A DNA stretch of 64,000 bases, taken from NCBI GenBank assembly GCA_011037195.1, contig JAAEAF010003052.1:1-64000 (forward strand), written 5' to 3'. Position numbers and translations under genes: made by a program. Below are positions 53,095 through 63,990 of this stretch, piece after piece (within the stretch, counting starts at the first letter, position 1; each line of letters begins with the position of its first letter). The notes beneath the pieces are model-generated. The model searched no databases and was not told the origin of the DNA. It saw nothing but the letters and a program-made list of their open reading frames with translations. The stretch is from Triatoma infestans. Taxonomy: Eukaryota; Arthropoda; Insecta; Hemiptera; Reduviidae.

Positions 53095-53930
53095 CTTCAT
53101 AAAATTGTGGTAGGGATCTTCTGATCATAGCAAAGTTCGGACGGAATTACGATTGAATCATTTCCGGTTCTTTATGTTGACTCGTATTTTATGTTGAGTT
53201 TGCGTCAAAAATATTTCTTGTAGCAACAATTATTGCACGGTAGTATTACACAGTGAAGGGAAGGGGGGAGATTAAACGTTTAGCTCGATGATGTGAATAT
53301 AAAAAATATTTAAAAATATAATATGATTTCCTAGTAATTCCTCCATAAATATAAATTCTTAAAACATACTTCCCTATTGTTTTGTGAGAGGAGTGTTGGA
53401 CTATTAGCTGGAGAAACAGAGAATGATAGAAAAGGAAAAAAAAAAAAAAGTGAATAAGAGAAGGATGTAGAGAGTGTCTGATTTCATTATCACGCTAGAA
53501 ATAGAAAGAGACGGTGGAGAGTTGGACGGTTGAACAGTACAGCAAGCAAGGGGCTTCTCACACAGTGAATACTAGATGAAGAGTGCTGTACGTGGGCCGC
53601 ATACCGCCGCTACTTTGTTTGACTTTCTACACACGCCCTATACACCTCCTCTTTAACACACCACACATACATACATACACACTCACTACGCTCATAGCAC
53701 AGACACACCCACTCAATATAACAACTCCTTTCTACACTGCACTAACCCTCCCTTATCATACATCCCTCCCATTACAAGCCACCACACATATTCACACACC
53801 GACACAGCTACACACACGCACATATTTTGACCACCATTTTAATTTAAAATTATAATTAATCCATTATTAAATTACACTACAACCTTTTATTATTCATTTT
53901 TTTCCATTACTTATTCTTACAACAAAAAAA
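53095..53930. other. No feature recognised
   Basis: AT-rich, with an A run at 53437-53450 and a CA-rich stretch (53640-53820) that produces an open frame without motifs. Confidence 0.5.
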
Positions 53931-53934
53931 CGAA

Positions 53935-54400
53935 AAAAAAATCTGGTGTGAAACACTCACACGACTTTCTCTTACTCTAAATTAATACAATTTAATCAAG
54001 AAATTTTCTTCTTAGTTCCAACGTTACAATGTGGATGGTGGGGATTTTACTTGAAAAGCTAAGCAAGCGGCCTCATGTCAAAAGCGCTTTAAGTCAAAAA
54101 CCAATAAAGTTTGTGCAAATTTAAATTTTAAACTAACTGACAGGCTACTAAATAAATGCTCTAAAATCCAATTCTTTCGGCAAATGTTTCCAAAATAAAA
54201 CTGATACCTTTCTATTTATGCAACAAGCATTCCAAGTTGAAAGAAAAATCTTTGTAACTGTTTTCGAGAAAATTCCAAAAAAACAAAATATTAATTTTTG
54301 TAAAATCGCATTTTCCAATGGTTAATCATTTTTATTCAAATTTGTTATTCAATCGATGCTTCTAATTTGTAATTAATATTATGTGTGCGTGGTAAAAAAA
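53935..54400 (+). repeat. Modular dispersed repeat, copy 16 (left end plus module)
   Basis: AAATCTGGTGTGAAACACTC at 53939-53958 with 'cacacgactttctcttactc' gives the left end. After about 120 bp the module words 'gtttccaaaataaaactgat' and 'gtaactgttttcgagaaaat' follow, ending near an A run at 54393. Confidence 0.7.
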
Positions 54401-54439
54401 AAAAAAAAACACATACATACGGCTGTTTAAAGTGAGCGT

Positions 54440-55560
54440 GTTATGTGTTTTTGACAAAATGAATAAACTTGTATACCGTTCCTTCATAAAATTCTTGTTT
54501 TGGATAGTTTATCGCTAACAGAAATTCATCCAAAGTTGGTGAAATTGTGCATAAAGAGTCTGCAACTTCGTTATTAATAGTAAAAAAATAGGCAGCTGAG
54601 TTTAAACGTGGCCATACAGCGATTGAAGATGATCCACGTGAAGGACGGCCAAAAACTGCAACTACCGAAGAAAATATCGAGAAGATAGACAATATGGTTC
54701 TTAGATGATCAATGATTAAAGATGTATGAGATAGCCATGAACAAAGAGTACGACACATTTTACAAGAAGAACTCAGTATGAGAAAGCTTTGTGCAAGATG
54801 GGTGCCGCATTTGTTAAAATGCTGATCACAAACAAAAAATGAGGAATCGAGTTTCTCTGCAATGTTTGTGCCGTTTTAAGAAGAATCCAATAAATTTTCT
54901 GTGCAGATTTGTTACGATGGATAAAAAGTGTGTGCATCACTTTATACCTGAATCAAAACAATAGTACAAGCAGTGGCTAGAAGCCGGTGACTCTGCATCG
55001 AAGAAAGCAAAGACAATTCCATCGTCTGGAAAGGTTATGGCTAGTGTTTTTGAGATTCCAAAGGGATTCTTTTAATTGACTACCTGCCAAAGGGACAAAC
55101 AATTAGTGAGGAATACTACGCACATCTTGTTGACCAGCTTGATGAAAAAAGTTGAGAGAAAACGCCTGGCGTAGCAAAAGAAAAAATCCTTTTCACCAGT
55201 ACAATGCACCCACCCACAAAGTCGCTTTGGCAATGGGAAAATTGAGGGATTTGAAGTGTGAATTATTGGAACATCCTCCCTATTCGCTAGATTTGGCTTC
55301 CTCTGAATTTCATCTATTCCCAAACGTTAAGAAATTTTGTGGCTGGAAAACGTTTTGGTCCCATGAAGATGTGATAGCAGCGGTATATGGATATTTTGAA
55401 GACCTTCCTGAACCGCACTTCAGGTACGGAATCCAGTTATTGGAGAAACGTTGGACAAAGTGTATTAAACTAAAGGGAGATTACATTGAGAAATAAATGC
55501 ATTTTTAAAATTAAAAAAACTCATTTTCATTAATAGGCCGAGAACTTTTCACCTTGCCCA
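54440..55560 (+). pseudogene. Second mariner transposase, heavily decayed
   Basis: Frames in order: YRSFIKFLF (N-terminus), a GRPKTATTEENI-like stretch (about 54645), FVTMDKKCVHHFIPESKQ with the first Asp region, SGKVMASVFEIPKGF, LIDYLPKGQTISEEYYAHLV, then a 114-residue open frame (55152-55496): HQYNAPTHKVALAMGKLRD (second catalytic Asp changed to Tyr), PPYSLDLASSEFHLFPNVKK (third Asp changed to Glu) and a C-terminus KRWTKCIKLKGDYIEK like that of the first mariner. Loss of catalytic residues makes it dead. The 3' TIR-like 'ggccgagaacttttcacctt' is at 55537-55556. The 5' TIR was not found. Confidence 0.85.
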
Positions 55561-55902
55561 CTTATTATAGTGAAATTGTAGTTTAGAGGAAAGCATAATG
55601 CTACTATTCCTTCAGAACCCCCAAAATATAAATTTTTCCGGGAAAACGTTACAAATAAGTGTGATAGGTATTTATTGTGTATAGATAGTATACGAAGTTT
55701 AAAGGAAATCACCTCGGGAGCCATTTTCGAGAAACAGCACGAAAAACTGAAAAGATAAAAAAACAGTCAGTAATGCCACATTCCCGGTTGATAGTTTTTG
55801 CTCGAAATCTTTTAAGTCTGATGCGGTAGTAATACTTAAACGGAATGTAATAATTTTTAGCTTCCTGAGACTTTTCGTTTTTGAGATATTTTGTTCACAC
55901 GC

Positions 55903-55942
<40 letters not shown>

Positions 55943-55960
55943 ATGTATTATGTATCATGA
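55560..55960 (+). repeat. Modular dispersed repeat, copy 17
   Basis: 'gtttagaggaaagcataatg', 'cgttacaaataagtgtgata', 'gggagccattttcgagaaac', 'gacttttcgtttttgagata' and the CA run at 55896-55943. Confidence 0.75.
55896..55943. repeat. (CA)n microsatellite inside modular repeat
   Basis: CA run with a few CG and AA interruptions after 'gagatattttgttcacac'. Confidence 0.95.
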
Positions 55961-56016
55961 AGCATATGGAAAATAATCAGATTTATTTTGCTTAATAGCC
56001 TGCTTCTTTTTGTGGT

Positions 56017-56054
56017 CATCGACCGGTTTGAGGCGTTCGCCCATCATCAGGATG
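56017..56054 (-). ncRNA. Hammerhead motif, family B, copy B7 (decayed)
   Basis: CATC, CTGATGA (the classical hammerhead spelling), T, GGGC-gaac-GCCT, then CAAA instead of GAAA, CCGG, TC, GATG. Loss of the core G and of a stem II pair should abolish cleavage. Confidence 0.65.
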
Positions 56055-56446
56055 CATTTGTCAAACAGTGTGACATAACATAGATTTGCACAGAGCAAAT
56101 TTAGTTGATACATTCACTGGTCTTTAAAAGTTTCTGTTAAGGCCTAACTAGGTTAAAAGAGGGAGGGGGATGGTACCTGAGTTGGGAAAAAAACACATGT
56201 TTGGGTCTTTTAAAGGGGCCCATTGTTTCCTTTAAAAATGGAAACATCCAACACGTGGGGGTGTATAACTAAACTACGTGTAGGAAGATTTACTTTATAA
56301 TTAATTATCCATACTATCTTACTATTATATTTATTTATTTCTTCTCTTAACGTAGTTAGGCCCTAACAAAAACATTTAAAGACCAGTCACTGAATAAACA
56401 AAATTTGCTTTGTTCAAATCTATGTCATCACACTGTTTGACAAATG

Positions 56447-56500
56447 CATTCTGATGATTGAGCGAACGCCCGAAACCTGCTAAAAAAAGAAGCAGGCTAT
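56447..56500 (+). ncRNA. Hammerhead motif, family B, copy B8 (decayed)
   Basis: CATT, CTGATGA, then a weakened stem II (TGAGC-gaac-GCCC), GAAA, and CCTGCT where CCGGTC should be. The cleavage triplet and stem I are deleted. A remnant. Confidence 0.6.
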
Positions 56501-56564
56501 CACGGACACTATCTCTGATGCATTTCCAGCGCTGCAGAACAAACCACAACAATAATTTCAAAAA

Positions 56565-56815
56565 TTTGACAAAATCACAAGACTTCCTCTAACTAGGAAT
56601 AAAGATAATAAAAAAACAAAGTAAAAAAATGCAAGTTTTTTCCAAGCTGCAAGTATCAGAATGCACGATAAACCATTGCTATAATTCGTGTTTTCGAAAA
56701 TATTGAAATAAACAGAAAACTGGTAAGAAACACTCAACGGCTTTCTCTTAATGGAATATCAAGTTTAAGCTTTCGTGAGCTTTAGTTTTTGAGATATTTT
56801 GTTCACACAAATAAC

Positions 56816-56870
<55 letters not shown>

Positions 56871-56880
56871 TTCGAAAAAG
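56565..56880 (+). repeat. Modular dispersed repeat, copy 18 with long CA run
   Basis: 'cacaagacttcctctaacta', 'gaaacactcaacggctttct', 'aatatcaagtttaagctttc', 'gagatattttgttcacac' and a CA run of about 26 units at 56816-56869. Confidence 0.7.
56816..56869. repeat. (CA)26 microsatellite
   Basis: The longest uninterrupted CA run in the window, at the constant internal position of the modular repeat. Confidence 0.97.
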
Positions 56881-57785
56881 TGATAAGATCACAAGTCTTC
56901 CCCTAACAGCAAGAAGTGAAAATAATGTAATAATAATTCCCTTTCATTCTTTGCTTTCTACTTTTTCAGTCTTCTTCTCACCCACTCTATCACACCCTCT
57001 CAATCACTCTCCCGCTCTGAAACAGGACACGCGCAAGTTTATTTTCTTTTTTCATATTTTTACTCTTCTTTTTTTCGCTTTGTCTCTCTTTCTCTCTCTC
57101 TCTCTTTACCTTTTTATCTACACCTTTTTTAAGGTAATGTATGTTTGTGCGTATGCTGGGTATCACTCATTAAAAGCTTAAAAATGTCTGTCCGTTTGCG
57201 TGCTCACCCACAAGTTCCGAGTATTACCTGGTCTGGGTCGTGATGTGTCGTTTACGACCAGCTCGTAACTCAGTTTAACTTGTGACACTGCATAATCACT
57301 ACACTGTTTAGATGCATTTAGTAAAAGAGTTAGGACAAACAAACGCGCACGAGCGCAAACTCTTATAAATAAATATTTAAGGTCAGCCTCATTACAATTT
57401 ATTAAGTGAAAATAAATTTAAATGATTTATAAGTAAACCAAAAAAAAACTTACAGTAACACAATTACTTGCCATTATTGCAGATGAATTTCCAGCTCTAA
57501 ATTCGAAATGATAGAAGGAATAATTTGAGAGTTGAAAGATGAAATGAATATATCTTTTTTCTCTCTGTGAATGGGAATCTAGAATACATCCAAGAGGCTT
57601 TTAAAAAAAAAAAAAATTGTATTTTTTTATATCTATTTTATATTTATTTTTTATATTTTATTATAATTTATTTTTATATTTTATATTTATTTATATTTAA
57701 TCTATTGTTATTTACAACAGCATAAGTGACATAAGTAACAAAAGAGAGAAGAAACTACCCAATGGTAGCACTCCTAATAAATATT
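56880..57785. other. No feature; AT-rich simple sequence
   Basis: CT-rich run at 57080-57108 and a TATTT-type low-complexity stretch at 57610-57715. Open frames run through simple repeats. Confidence 0.55.
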
Positions 57786-57789
57786 GTTA

Positions 57790-58715
57790 ATCTTCATGTA
57801 TCGTCTGTTAACAAGTCTTGTGGCCATTGGCGTTTCAGGCGTCTGGGAGGAAGACGACGGACAAGAGGAATGTGATGAGAGATTAAGGATATATGGAATT
57901 TATTTCATCGTGTTTGGATGGATAACTTCTTGTAGAAAGGGTATGTCTAAGTCTTTGTGGATTGTATTGTTAGAGACATTATAGGGAGTGTTGACAATGG
58001 TTCGAAGGAGTTTGGATTGCAGCGAATGGATACGTTGATGAAGAACGCCACAGTTGAACCCCAAGCTTAATTCCATAAGCCCAAACAGGTTTTAAGATGG
58101 CTATATAGATGAGTCTTTTGTTTTGCAGTGTGATTTTCGATCTGTTGTGTAGAAATCTTTTGAGTGGTCTGAATCGTATGTTAAGTTCTTTTCTTTTGAG
58201 TCGTGACTGTCGGTTCCATCTAAGTCTTTTGTCAATGTAAAGCCCAAGGCAGCGGACAACATCAGCAGCAAGTAGTGGGACACTGTTATGGTATATCGTT
58301 GGAGAGGTATGTGTCGAAGGGTAAATGTGACAGATGACATTCGTTTTCGTTTAATTTGACTTTCCAAGTTTTGAACCACGATTCAAGAGATGATAGATGG
58401 TTTTGTGGCTGTCTATGGGATATTACTGGGTCAGTATGTGTAGAAAGTATGGCTGTTTCAGCTGAGAAAGAAGAAATAACTGTTTCAGGATGGGTTGGGA
58501 TGTCTGCAGTTATACTGTGAATAATATGGTCCTAGGATGCTGTGTAGCGGAAACCCCCGCTTTGACAAGTTGTAGGGGGAGATAGGGAAGTACCTACCGA
58601 CACTTGAAAGTGGACAGATAGGATTTGATGATTAGGTAATAAGTGAAAGGAAGGACGCCCTTGACTTCCAGAGCATCCCGGCATGCCATACTCGATCAAA
58701 GGCTTGCCTTACGTC
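57790..58715 (-). pseudogene. Jockey-clade LINE reverse transcriptase fragment (second copy)
   Basis: Minus strand: FLDVRQAFDRVWHAGMLWK (RT motif A), TADIPTHPETVISSFSAETA (catalytic FADDTA changed to FSAETA), SLESWFKTWKVKLNENEC, CLGLYIDKRLRWNRQSRLKR, RPLKRFLHNRSKITLQNKRL and YIAILKPVWAYGIKL. The same subfamily as 6240-7190 (LLETWLRKWKIKVN). Loss of both catalytic aspartates plus frameshifts makes it inactive. Confidence 0.85.
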
Positions 58716-58984
58716 GAGGAAAGGCTAAGAGGGTACACCTACACGTTTTACACATTCACGTCAAACATTCCACATGCCAAACATTTCACATACAAAACTT
58801 AAATAAAGCAAGAAGGCACATACAATGCACAACCCAGGGCTAGGACGGTTCTCTAGGGTTTCTGATAAAGAGTCTTAACTAAAGTGATTACGAAACCTCA
58901 AAGAGAATATAAGTGAACTTTATGGCAATAGACTCGGAAAATGTCAAACTGATTTTAAAATATGTTTCTGGAGCATTTTATCTC

Positions 58985-59945
58985 TTTATCGACTAGGAGG
59001 GATTTCAAATCCTCCTTAATACACTTGACAGTTACAACATAGATATTGCTGCAATCCAAGAGATTCGTTGGGCTAGAAAAGGACTTCTTGAAACAAGACA
59101 TACTCCATGAGAAAAAACATACTTTCGGATCTGGATTTATGAATGAGGGAGCAGGTCATTAGATCTGTCCCCATAAACCCCACATGTGTAAATTGCGAAT
59201 CAAAGCAAAATTCCTGAACTACCTTGATAAGCTGCCACGCTCCAATTGAAACTTCGGTGATGACGAAAAAGATCAATTTTATGAGAGACCCTTAAAAAAG
59301 CATTTGACGACTGCGCGAAAAATCATATAAAAATCCTCCTAAGTGATTTTAATGCTAAGATTGGAAAGGAGCAATGCTACAGACTTACGATCGGGTTACA
59401 TAGGCTGTATGATATGACGAATGACAACTGATTAGCTACGCAGCCTCGCGTGGTCTGGTTATAGGAGTACACTTTTCTCTGGGAAAAAGATTCAGAAAAG
59501 CTACTTGGAGATCGCCAACCTGACTGGTGTAAGAAAACATAGAGGAGCTAATCTGGACTCTGACCAATACTTGATCATAGGAGCCAGAATATCTCCAGCT
59601 AGAAACATACACCCGGAGAAAGCGAAGAAATTTAACATTAATAAATTGAAAGTTGATGAGACTCTTCGTGTGCATCAGTAACGACCTGACCATGCCAAAG
59701 CATGGAGGGAAAGTGATAACTCCATCGCGGAAAATTGGGATAGATGTCAGCGAGTTATAACGAAGAGATTGAGGGACTCAATGAATGTAGAGAACTCCAG
59801 GAGTGTAAACCAGTAACAGATACAAGCAATCCAGCTTATAGAAATATGGTCAATAAACGATATACCAGAGAGCACTGAAGTATATAAATTAAAAAAGTTG
59901 AGAACAAAGAAAGAATCTCTGAAAATTGGATCTTCGTATGTTAGC
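58985..59945 (+). pseudogene. RTE-type LINE, AP-endonuclease domain
   Basis: The frames read NTLDSYNIDIAAIQEIRWAR (with catalytic QE), KTYFRIWIYE, CKLRIKAKFLNYL, DDCAKNHIKILLSDFNAKIG (catalytic D-N motif, usual GDFNAK), CYRLTIGLHRLYDM and GANLDSDQYLIIGARI (the SDH-type end, here SDQ). This is the exonuclease-endonuclease-phosphatase domain of the RTE lineage that also gave 2425-3640. Stops and small gaps abound. The RT part does not follow. Confidence 0.8.
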
Positions 59946-60004
59946 AACATGTGAATAATAAAGTATCCGTGACGAAACTTGCTCTGAATAGTATATGGTA
60001 CGTT

Positions 60005-60804
60005 TTATTATTCAAAATGTAATTCCTCTTTCTTGTAAAATTTAAACTGTTCAATGCAATCTGCCGTTCAATCCTTTGTTATGCCTCTCAAATCTGGGGT
60101 TATGAGAAATTTGAGCAACTTGAAAAAGCCTTGCGTTTTTTTATTAGAAAATTATTTGCCTTTCCTAAACAACTCCTAATTATATGTTGTATTTGGAGAT
60201 AAACGTAGATCAGCTGTTTCTGTTTACTTTGAAAATTCATTTTAATTATATCTTCAAACTTTTTAAACTTCCTGATTACCGCCTCCCTAAAATAGTCGCC
60301 CTTGATGTGGTTGGTCGCGTATTATGGCTTAAGAACTGGAACGCGTTGTTTGCTGAACTCTCATGTGATTCGCTTTTTTCTTTAAACAATGTAGATGATT
60401 GGCCAAGGCTTTTTAACGTTATATTAGAAAAATTACGAACTAAATTTAGAGAAGAGCTTTGTGAGAAACAAGTTAGTTCCAGCTCACGATTCCTACTCTA
60501 TAAACAATTAGATCGTAACTTTGACTTGTTTGACTTCATTAATGATAAAGCTCAGGGATTGACTTTGGTTGAGTTAAGATGGCTATTTAAGATCAGAGGT
60601 GATGAATTGTATTTGAATGGTGCACCAGTTATTATAAGGGAAAATGTAATGTGCTCCTTATGTAATGCCCGTTTTAGGGAGGACATTGTTCATTTTATGG
60701 CGGAATGCACCATCTTGCCTGAGATCCGTCATCTACATGTAGCTTCTGCAACTTTAACTAAAAGTCAGTTTATTGAACATTTAGAAAATAATTTTCATCC
60801 TTAA
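60005..60804 (+). pseudogene. Non-LTR retrotransposon C-terminal region, zinc-binding tail intact
   Basis: It begins with FKLFNAICRSILCYASQIWG (post-palm region), breaks at about 60195, then a 206-residue open frame (60184-60804) holds RLPKIVALDVVGRVLWLKNW, LRWLFKIRGDELYLNG and CSLCNARFREDIVHFMAEC, a CCHC zinc-binding motif near the C-terminus. It matches the order of 9468-10690. The length of the open C-terminus suggests a younger or slower-decaying copy. Confidence 0.8.
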
Positions 60805-60809
60805 ATCAA

Positions 60810-61290
60810 ATACGCTCGACATGCCTGGCACTATCGATACTATTTAGTAATGGAATTAATTTCTGAATTTTTGTGATTTCATATTTTATAATTTTTTGAT
60901 TGTTTATTTTGAGTTACAAATTATATAAGTAAAACTTTATTTTTGTTTCTTTTTCGAATTATTGTTCATGCTTTTTTTTTCTTTTTGTTCTTGTGTGTGT
61001 ATATTACTGTTCTGTTAATCGACCTCCGGCAGACGGAATTTTTTCCACGCCGTATATTACTTGTATCATCTTTGATAATTTCATCTACGTTAGCTGCTTT
61101 AGCCATCATTTTGTTAAGAAAGATGGAAAGAACTTCCTCAGTATTTACATTTATTACATAGTTCACAACTTCTCTATCGCTATTCGTCTATTTTCTTGAG
61201 CACGAATATCGAGCGAGATTCAAATTTTGGAGTGTTGAAACTTCGATTTCCCTCAGATTGCAAGTCAGACACAGATGTTTGTCCACTATG
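60810..61290. other. No feature recognised
   Basis: AT-rich. Overlapping open frames on both strands around 60943-61199 have no recognised motif. Confidence 0.5.
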
Positions 61291-61680
61291 GAACTGATCA
61301 ATATATTTGTAAAAGTCCACATGATTTATACATACAACTTACGCGGTATTCTTTAAGCATTTGGGAGTAACTTTCAATACCTTCACTCTCTCGGAAACCA
61401 TAAACCGTATCAAGGAAAACGCTGTTCTTCCAATGTGCAGATTTCTAGAGGAATGACCATCGTGGCAAGAGTATTAGCTGTTAGATACACTGAAACAGGG
61501 CCAATTAGCTGTTTTTTTGATGATAAGAATGTCAACTTAGAGGTTTTAAGTGTCGCTAATGTTAGATACAGACGACAGACTATCTTGGCCGAAGACAATT
61601 TCTTGCTCAATCCCTCTTGTGTTCTTATTCAGTGCCGGTTAAAGACTTTATTTAGATTCAAATTTAGCTCATAATTATTC
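61290..61680 (+). pseudogene. Possible LINE reverse transcriptase scrap
   Basis: The frame reads FKHLGVTFNTFTLSETINRI and ENAVLPMCRFLE, similar to the (Y/F)KYLGV motif after the palm of LINE RTs. The following frame (61435-61674) has no motif I know. Confidence 0.35.
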
Positions 61681-61689
61681 AAGGAAATT

Positions 61690-62940
61690 GGGCGGAGTTT
61701 GTTGCATCCAAGCGCTAGAATCCTTTAGGCGTGTCAGAATGCACAGTACATAGATAGTATGGCATAGCACTGTGGTAGAGATAAGAGCATGCTAATCACT
61801 ATCGCAGTCTACAGGAGTGATAAGAAAGTATAACATTTAACAACATACACTTCAAATTCTTTCAAAAGAGAATCCATCTCATTGATAAAATAATCTGCAC
61901 TTCTCCAGTTACATTGTTTGACATCAATCGAACCCCGAAAATTATGCATAAAATGTTTAATACTTTTTTATACATAAACATTGACAAGTATAAATATAAA
62001 AATTCTGTCACTCATCAAACATCAAAGAAAATCGTAAATAATAATTATTTACATATTATTTTTTTTTTTTTACTTTGATATTTAGTTTCTAAGGAAACTT
62101 ATTAAATATTGATGTCATGTAAGAATTGTATTCTATGCACTTTTTTTTTTTATGAGTTCTACATTCTATAGACAGTTTACTGTAAATTATCTTTGATATA
62201 GCCTTAACGTGACTAAATAACGTAATTACTATCTTGTAAACAGGTAAAGAATGTATTTTTATTTTACAAAACGAGCACATAAGTTGCAAACAATCTTATC
62301 TTTGCTTTATTATCGTTCATAAAAACTCGCATGTGTATGTACCGTAATCTAGGGTCCTATCCGTTAGAATGAACTGCAAATCACTATTCAAAATACAACT
62401 GACTGAAACACACTTTAAAAAATAGAATGATTATGAAAACATATTGGGTAGATCGTAAAATTCAATTTTTTATTATCGTTTAGTAAGAGATATACTGCAA
62501 GAGTATAATATTTAATAATTACAATATTTACAATAATCGTGGCTTGTGATGGTAATTTTAATATTATTCTAAGGTATTGGGAAGCTGTGGATGAAGCTTG
62601 CTTTACATTGAATCGGGGTAAGAAACATTTGAGATTGTTTCTCGAAACTATTAGTGCAGAGTCGAAATATATAGATAATGTCTTAAAGGGTTTAAGATCT
62701 ATGTTAGATCTTTGTCGAAGAGAAGAGAAAAATACGACGTTTTCAACAATTTTTGTCCTGCATTCTTTTTTATAATCTTCTACACTCTGTAGTCAGTATC
62801 TTTCTGAGTAATGAATTCCATTTTCCTCTTTCCTTCTTTCACGATATTCTTCAGTCGATCTACGGGTACTTCTATACTGTATCATTTTTCTAAAACTGTA
62901 TCATTTATCTACACTGAACTTCTACACTGTATAATTTTTC
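61690..62940. other. No feature recognised; one protein-like frame
   Basis: AT-rich. The frame 62539-62775 (contains LRYWEAVDEACFTLNRGKK and KYIDNVLKGLRSMLDLCRRE) has helix-like composition and a possible donor GTAAGAA after 62617, but no family and no clear acceptor. Not called as a gene. Confidence 0.45.
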
Positions 62941-62944
62941 TGCA

Positions 62945-63445
62945 CTGGCACTGTTCTATTCTTTTTTTGTAATTGTTTTGCACTCAAGATCATACCACGC
63001 TGCACGAATTTGTTTTTGTTTAATTTCAAGCGTTTCTTCCGCCGCTAGTGCCAATCCTTCCATTTGCTTTCTCCATTGCATATCAATATCATAAATCACT
63101 GGGAACATTGTTCATGCGTATTTTCTCTTATAGATTTCTTTCATATCTCATAAGTATTTCTTCATCTTTCAAGATGTAATATTAAAATTCTTGACAGGAG
63201 AATCTGAGCAAGGTTTGCGCCTAGCAATCGATATTTTAGTTCGAATTCGAGCAATCACGAGAAAATGATCTGAATCTGTGTGTGCTCCCCTGTATGATCT
63301 TACATCCATTATATTATATGCTTTTAAGTCGCGAGCAATAATTTTTATATCATTTCTCGGGTATTTATCAATGCTATGCTCAAGTAAGTTATAGAAAGCA
63401 ACTTTATCGCTTTCATCCATAATTTCAGTTCATTAAAAATACTAT
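62945..63445 (-). pseudogene. RTE-type LINE, endonuclease end and linker, internally deleted
   Basis: Minus strand: YPRNDIKIIARDLKAY, then directly NIMDVRSYRGAHTDSDHFLV and IARIRTKISIARRK. In the relative at 58985-59945 about 80 residues separate the two motifs, so this copy carries an in-frame internal deletion. SDH, the endonuclease catalytic end, is intact. Downstream, QWRKQMEGLALAAEETLE and RAAWYDLECK match the linker to the RT (usual GWYDxEC). Confidence 0.8.
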
Positions 63446-63639
63446 AATTCTGAAATTTTACCCTAATATGGATGAAACAGATTCGCTGGTTTATAGCTTT
63501 GAATCCTGTAATTAACTGCCGCATTTTTCTGCTTACTATGAATCCGGTACCGTAACTTGATATTTTTCATGGTAGCGATTTATTATAATGTTGTTTCATA
63601 AGTACGATCTGCTATATGTTGTCGTTTCTCTATGATTCC

Positions 63640-63990
63640 AATACAAACCCAACCATGTTTCTGTGAAGTTCTCAGAGTTCTCTTACGACTGATGACCGGG
63701 CAAGGTATTTTAAATGGAAAGTGGTCTGATTTGGTGCTTGAGAATGATTTTCGGTGTCAATGTGGAGAGATGAGTCCTCTGGCAATCTTTGATTGCCATG
63801 TATACGAAGACTTAGAGTGCATATGTAGGGAAAGATTGGATTTCAAGTGGGCCTAAACAGTGAAAATCTTGGATTGTTATTGGAAAGTAAGTTTGCTTAT
63901 GAAGCTTACAGTAAATTTCGTCCGCGGCATTATCTAGAAGGATTAACAATATGTGGGTAGAGTAGGCGGAGTGAACGTGGGTTGATTGTA
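63640..63990 (+). pseudogene. R1-type LINE C-terminal zinc-binding region
   Basis: The frame reads LRLMTGQGILNGKWSDLVLE, NDFRCQCGEMSPLAIFDCHV and YEDLECICRERLDFKWA. TGHG followed by C-x-CG...EH..F.C..Y is the R1-clade C-terminus. Here TGQG and a shortened spacer show decay. Related to 20030-20830. Continues with stops toward the window edge. Confidence 0.7.

Larger units (their letters stand above)
55985..56560. mobile_element. Inverted pair of Penelope-type tails with intervening tail sequence
   Basis: The minus tail (55995 to about 56310) includes 'caacacgtgggggtgtataa' and 'aacacatgtttgggtctttt', matching the untranslated tail of the GIY-YIG element at 49320-49560. The plus tail (about 56350-56560) mirrors 'gttaggccctaacaaaaaca' and 'taaagaccagtcactgaata'. 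Both hammerhead motifs are decayed, so this is the oldest pair. Confidence 0.8.

Noticed and set aside
53583..53855. 90-residue frame rich in H, T and Y
   Set aside because: Produced by a CA-rich stretch; no motif.
62539..62775. 78-residue protein-like frame with a possible splice donor
   Set aside because: No matching acceptor and no recognised family; kept only as a note in the spacer entry.
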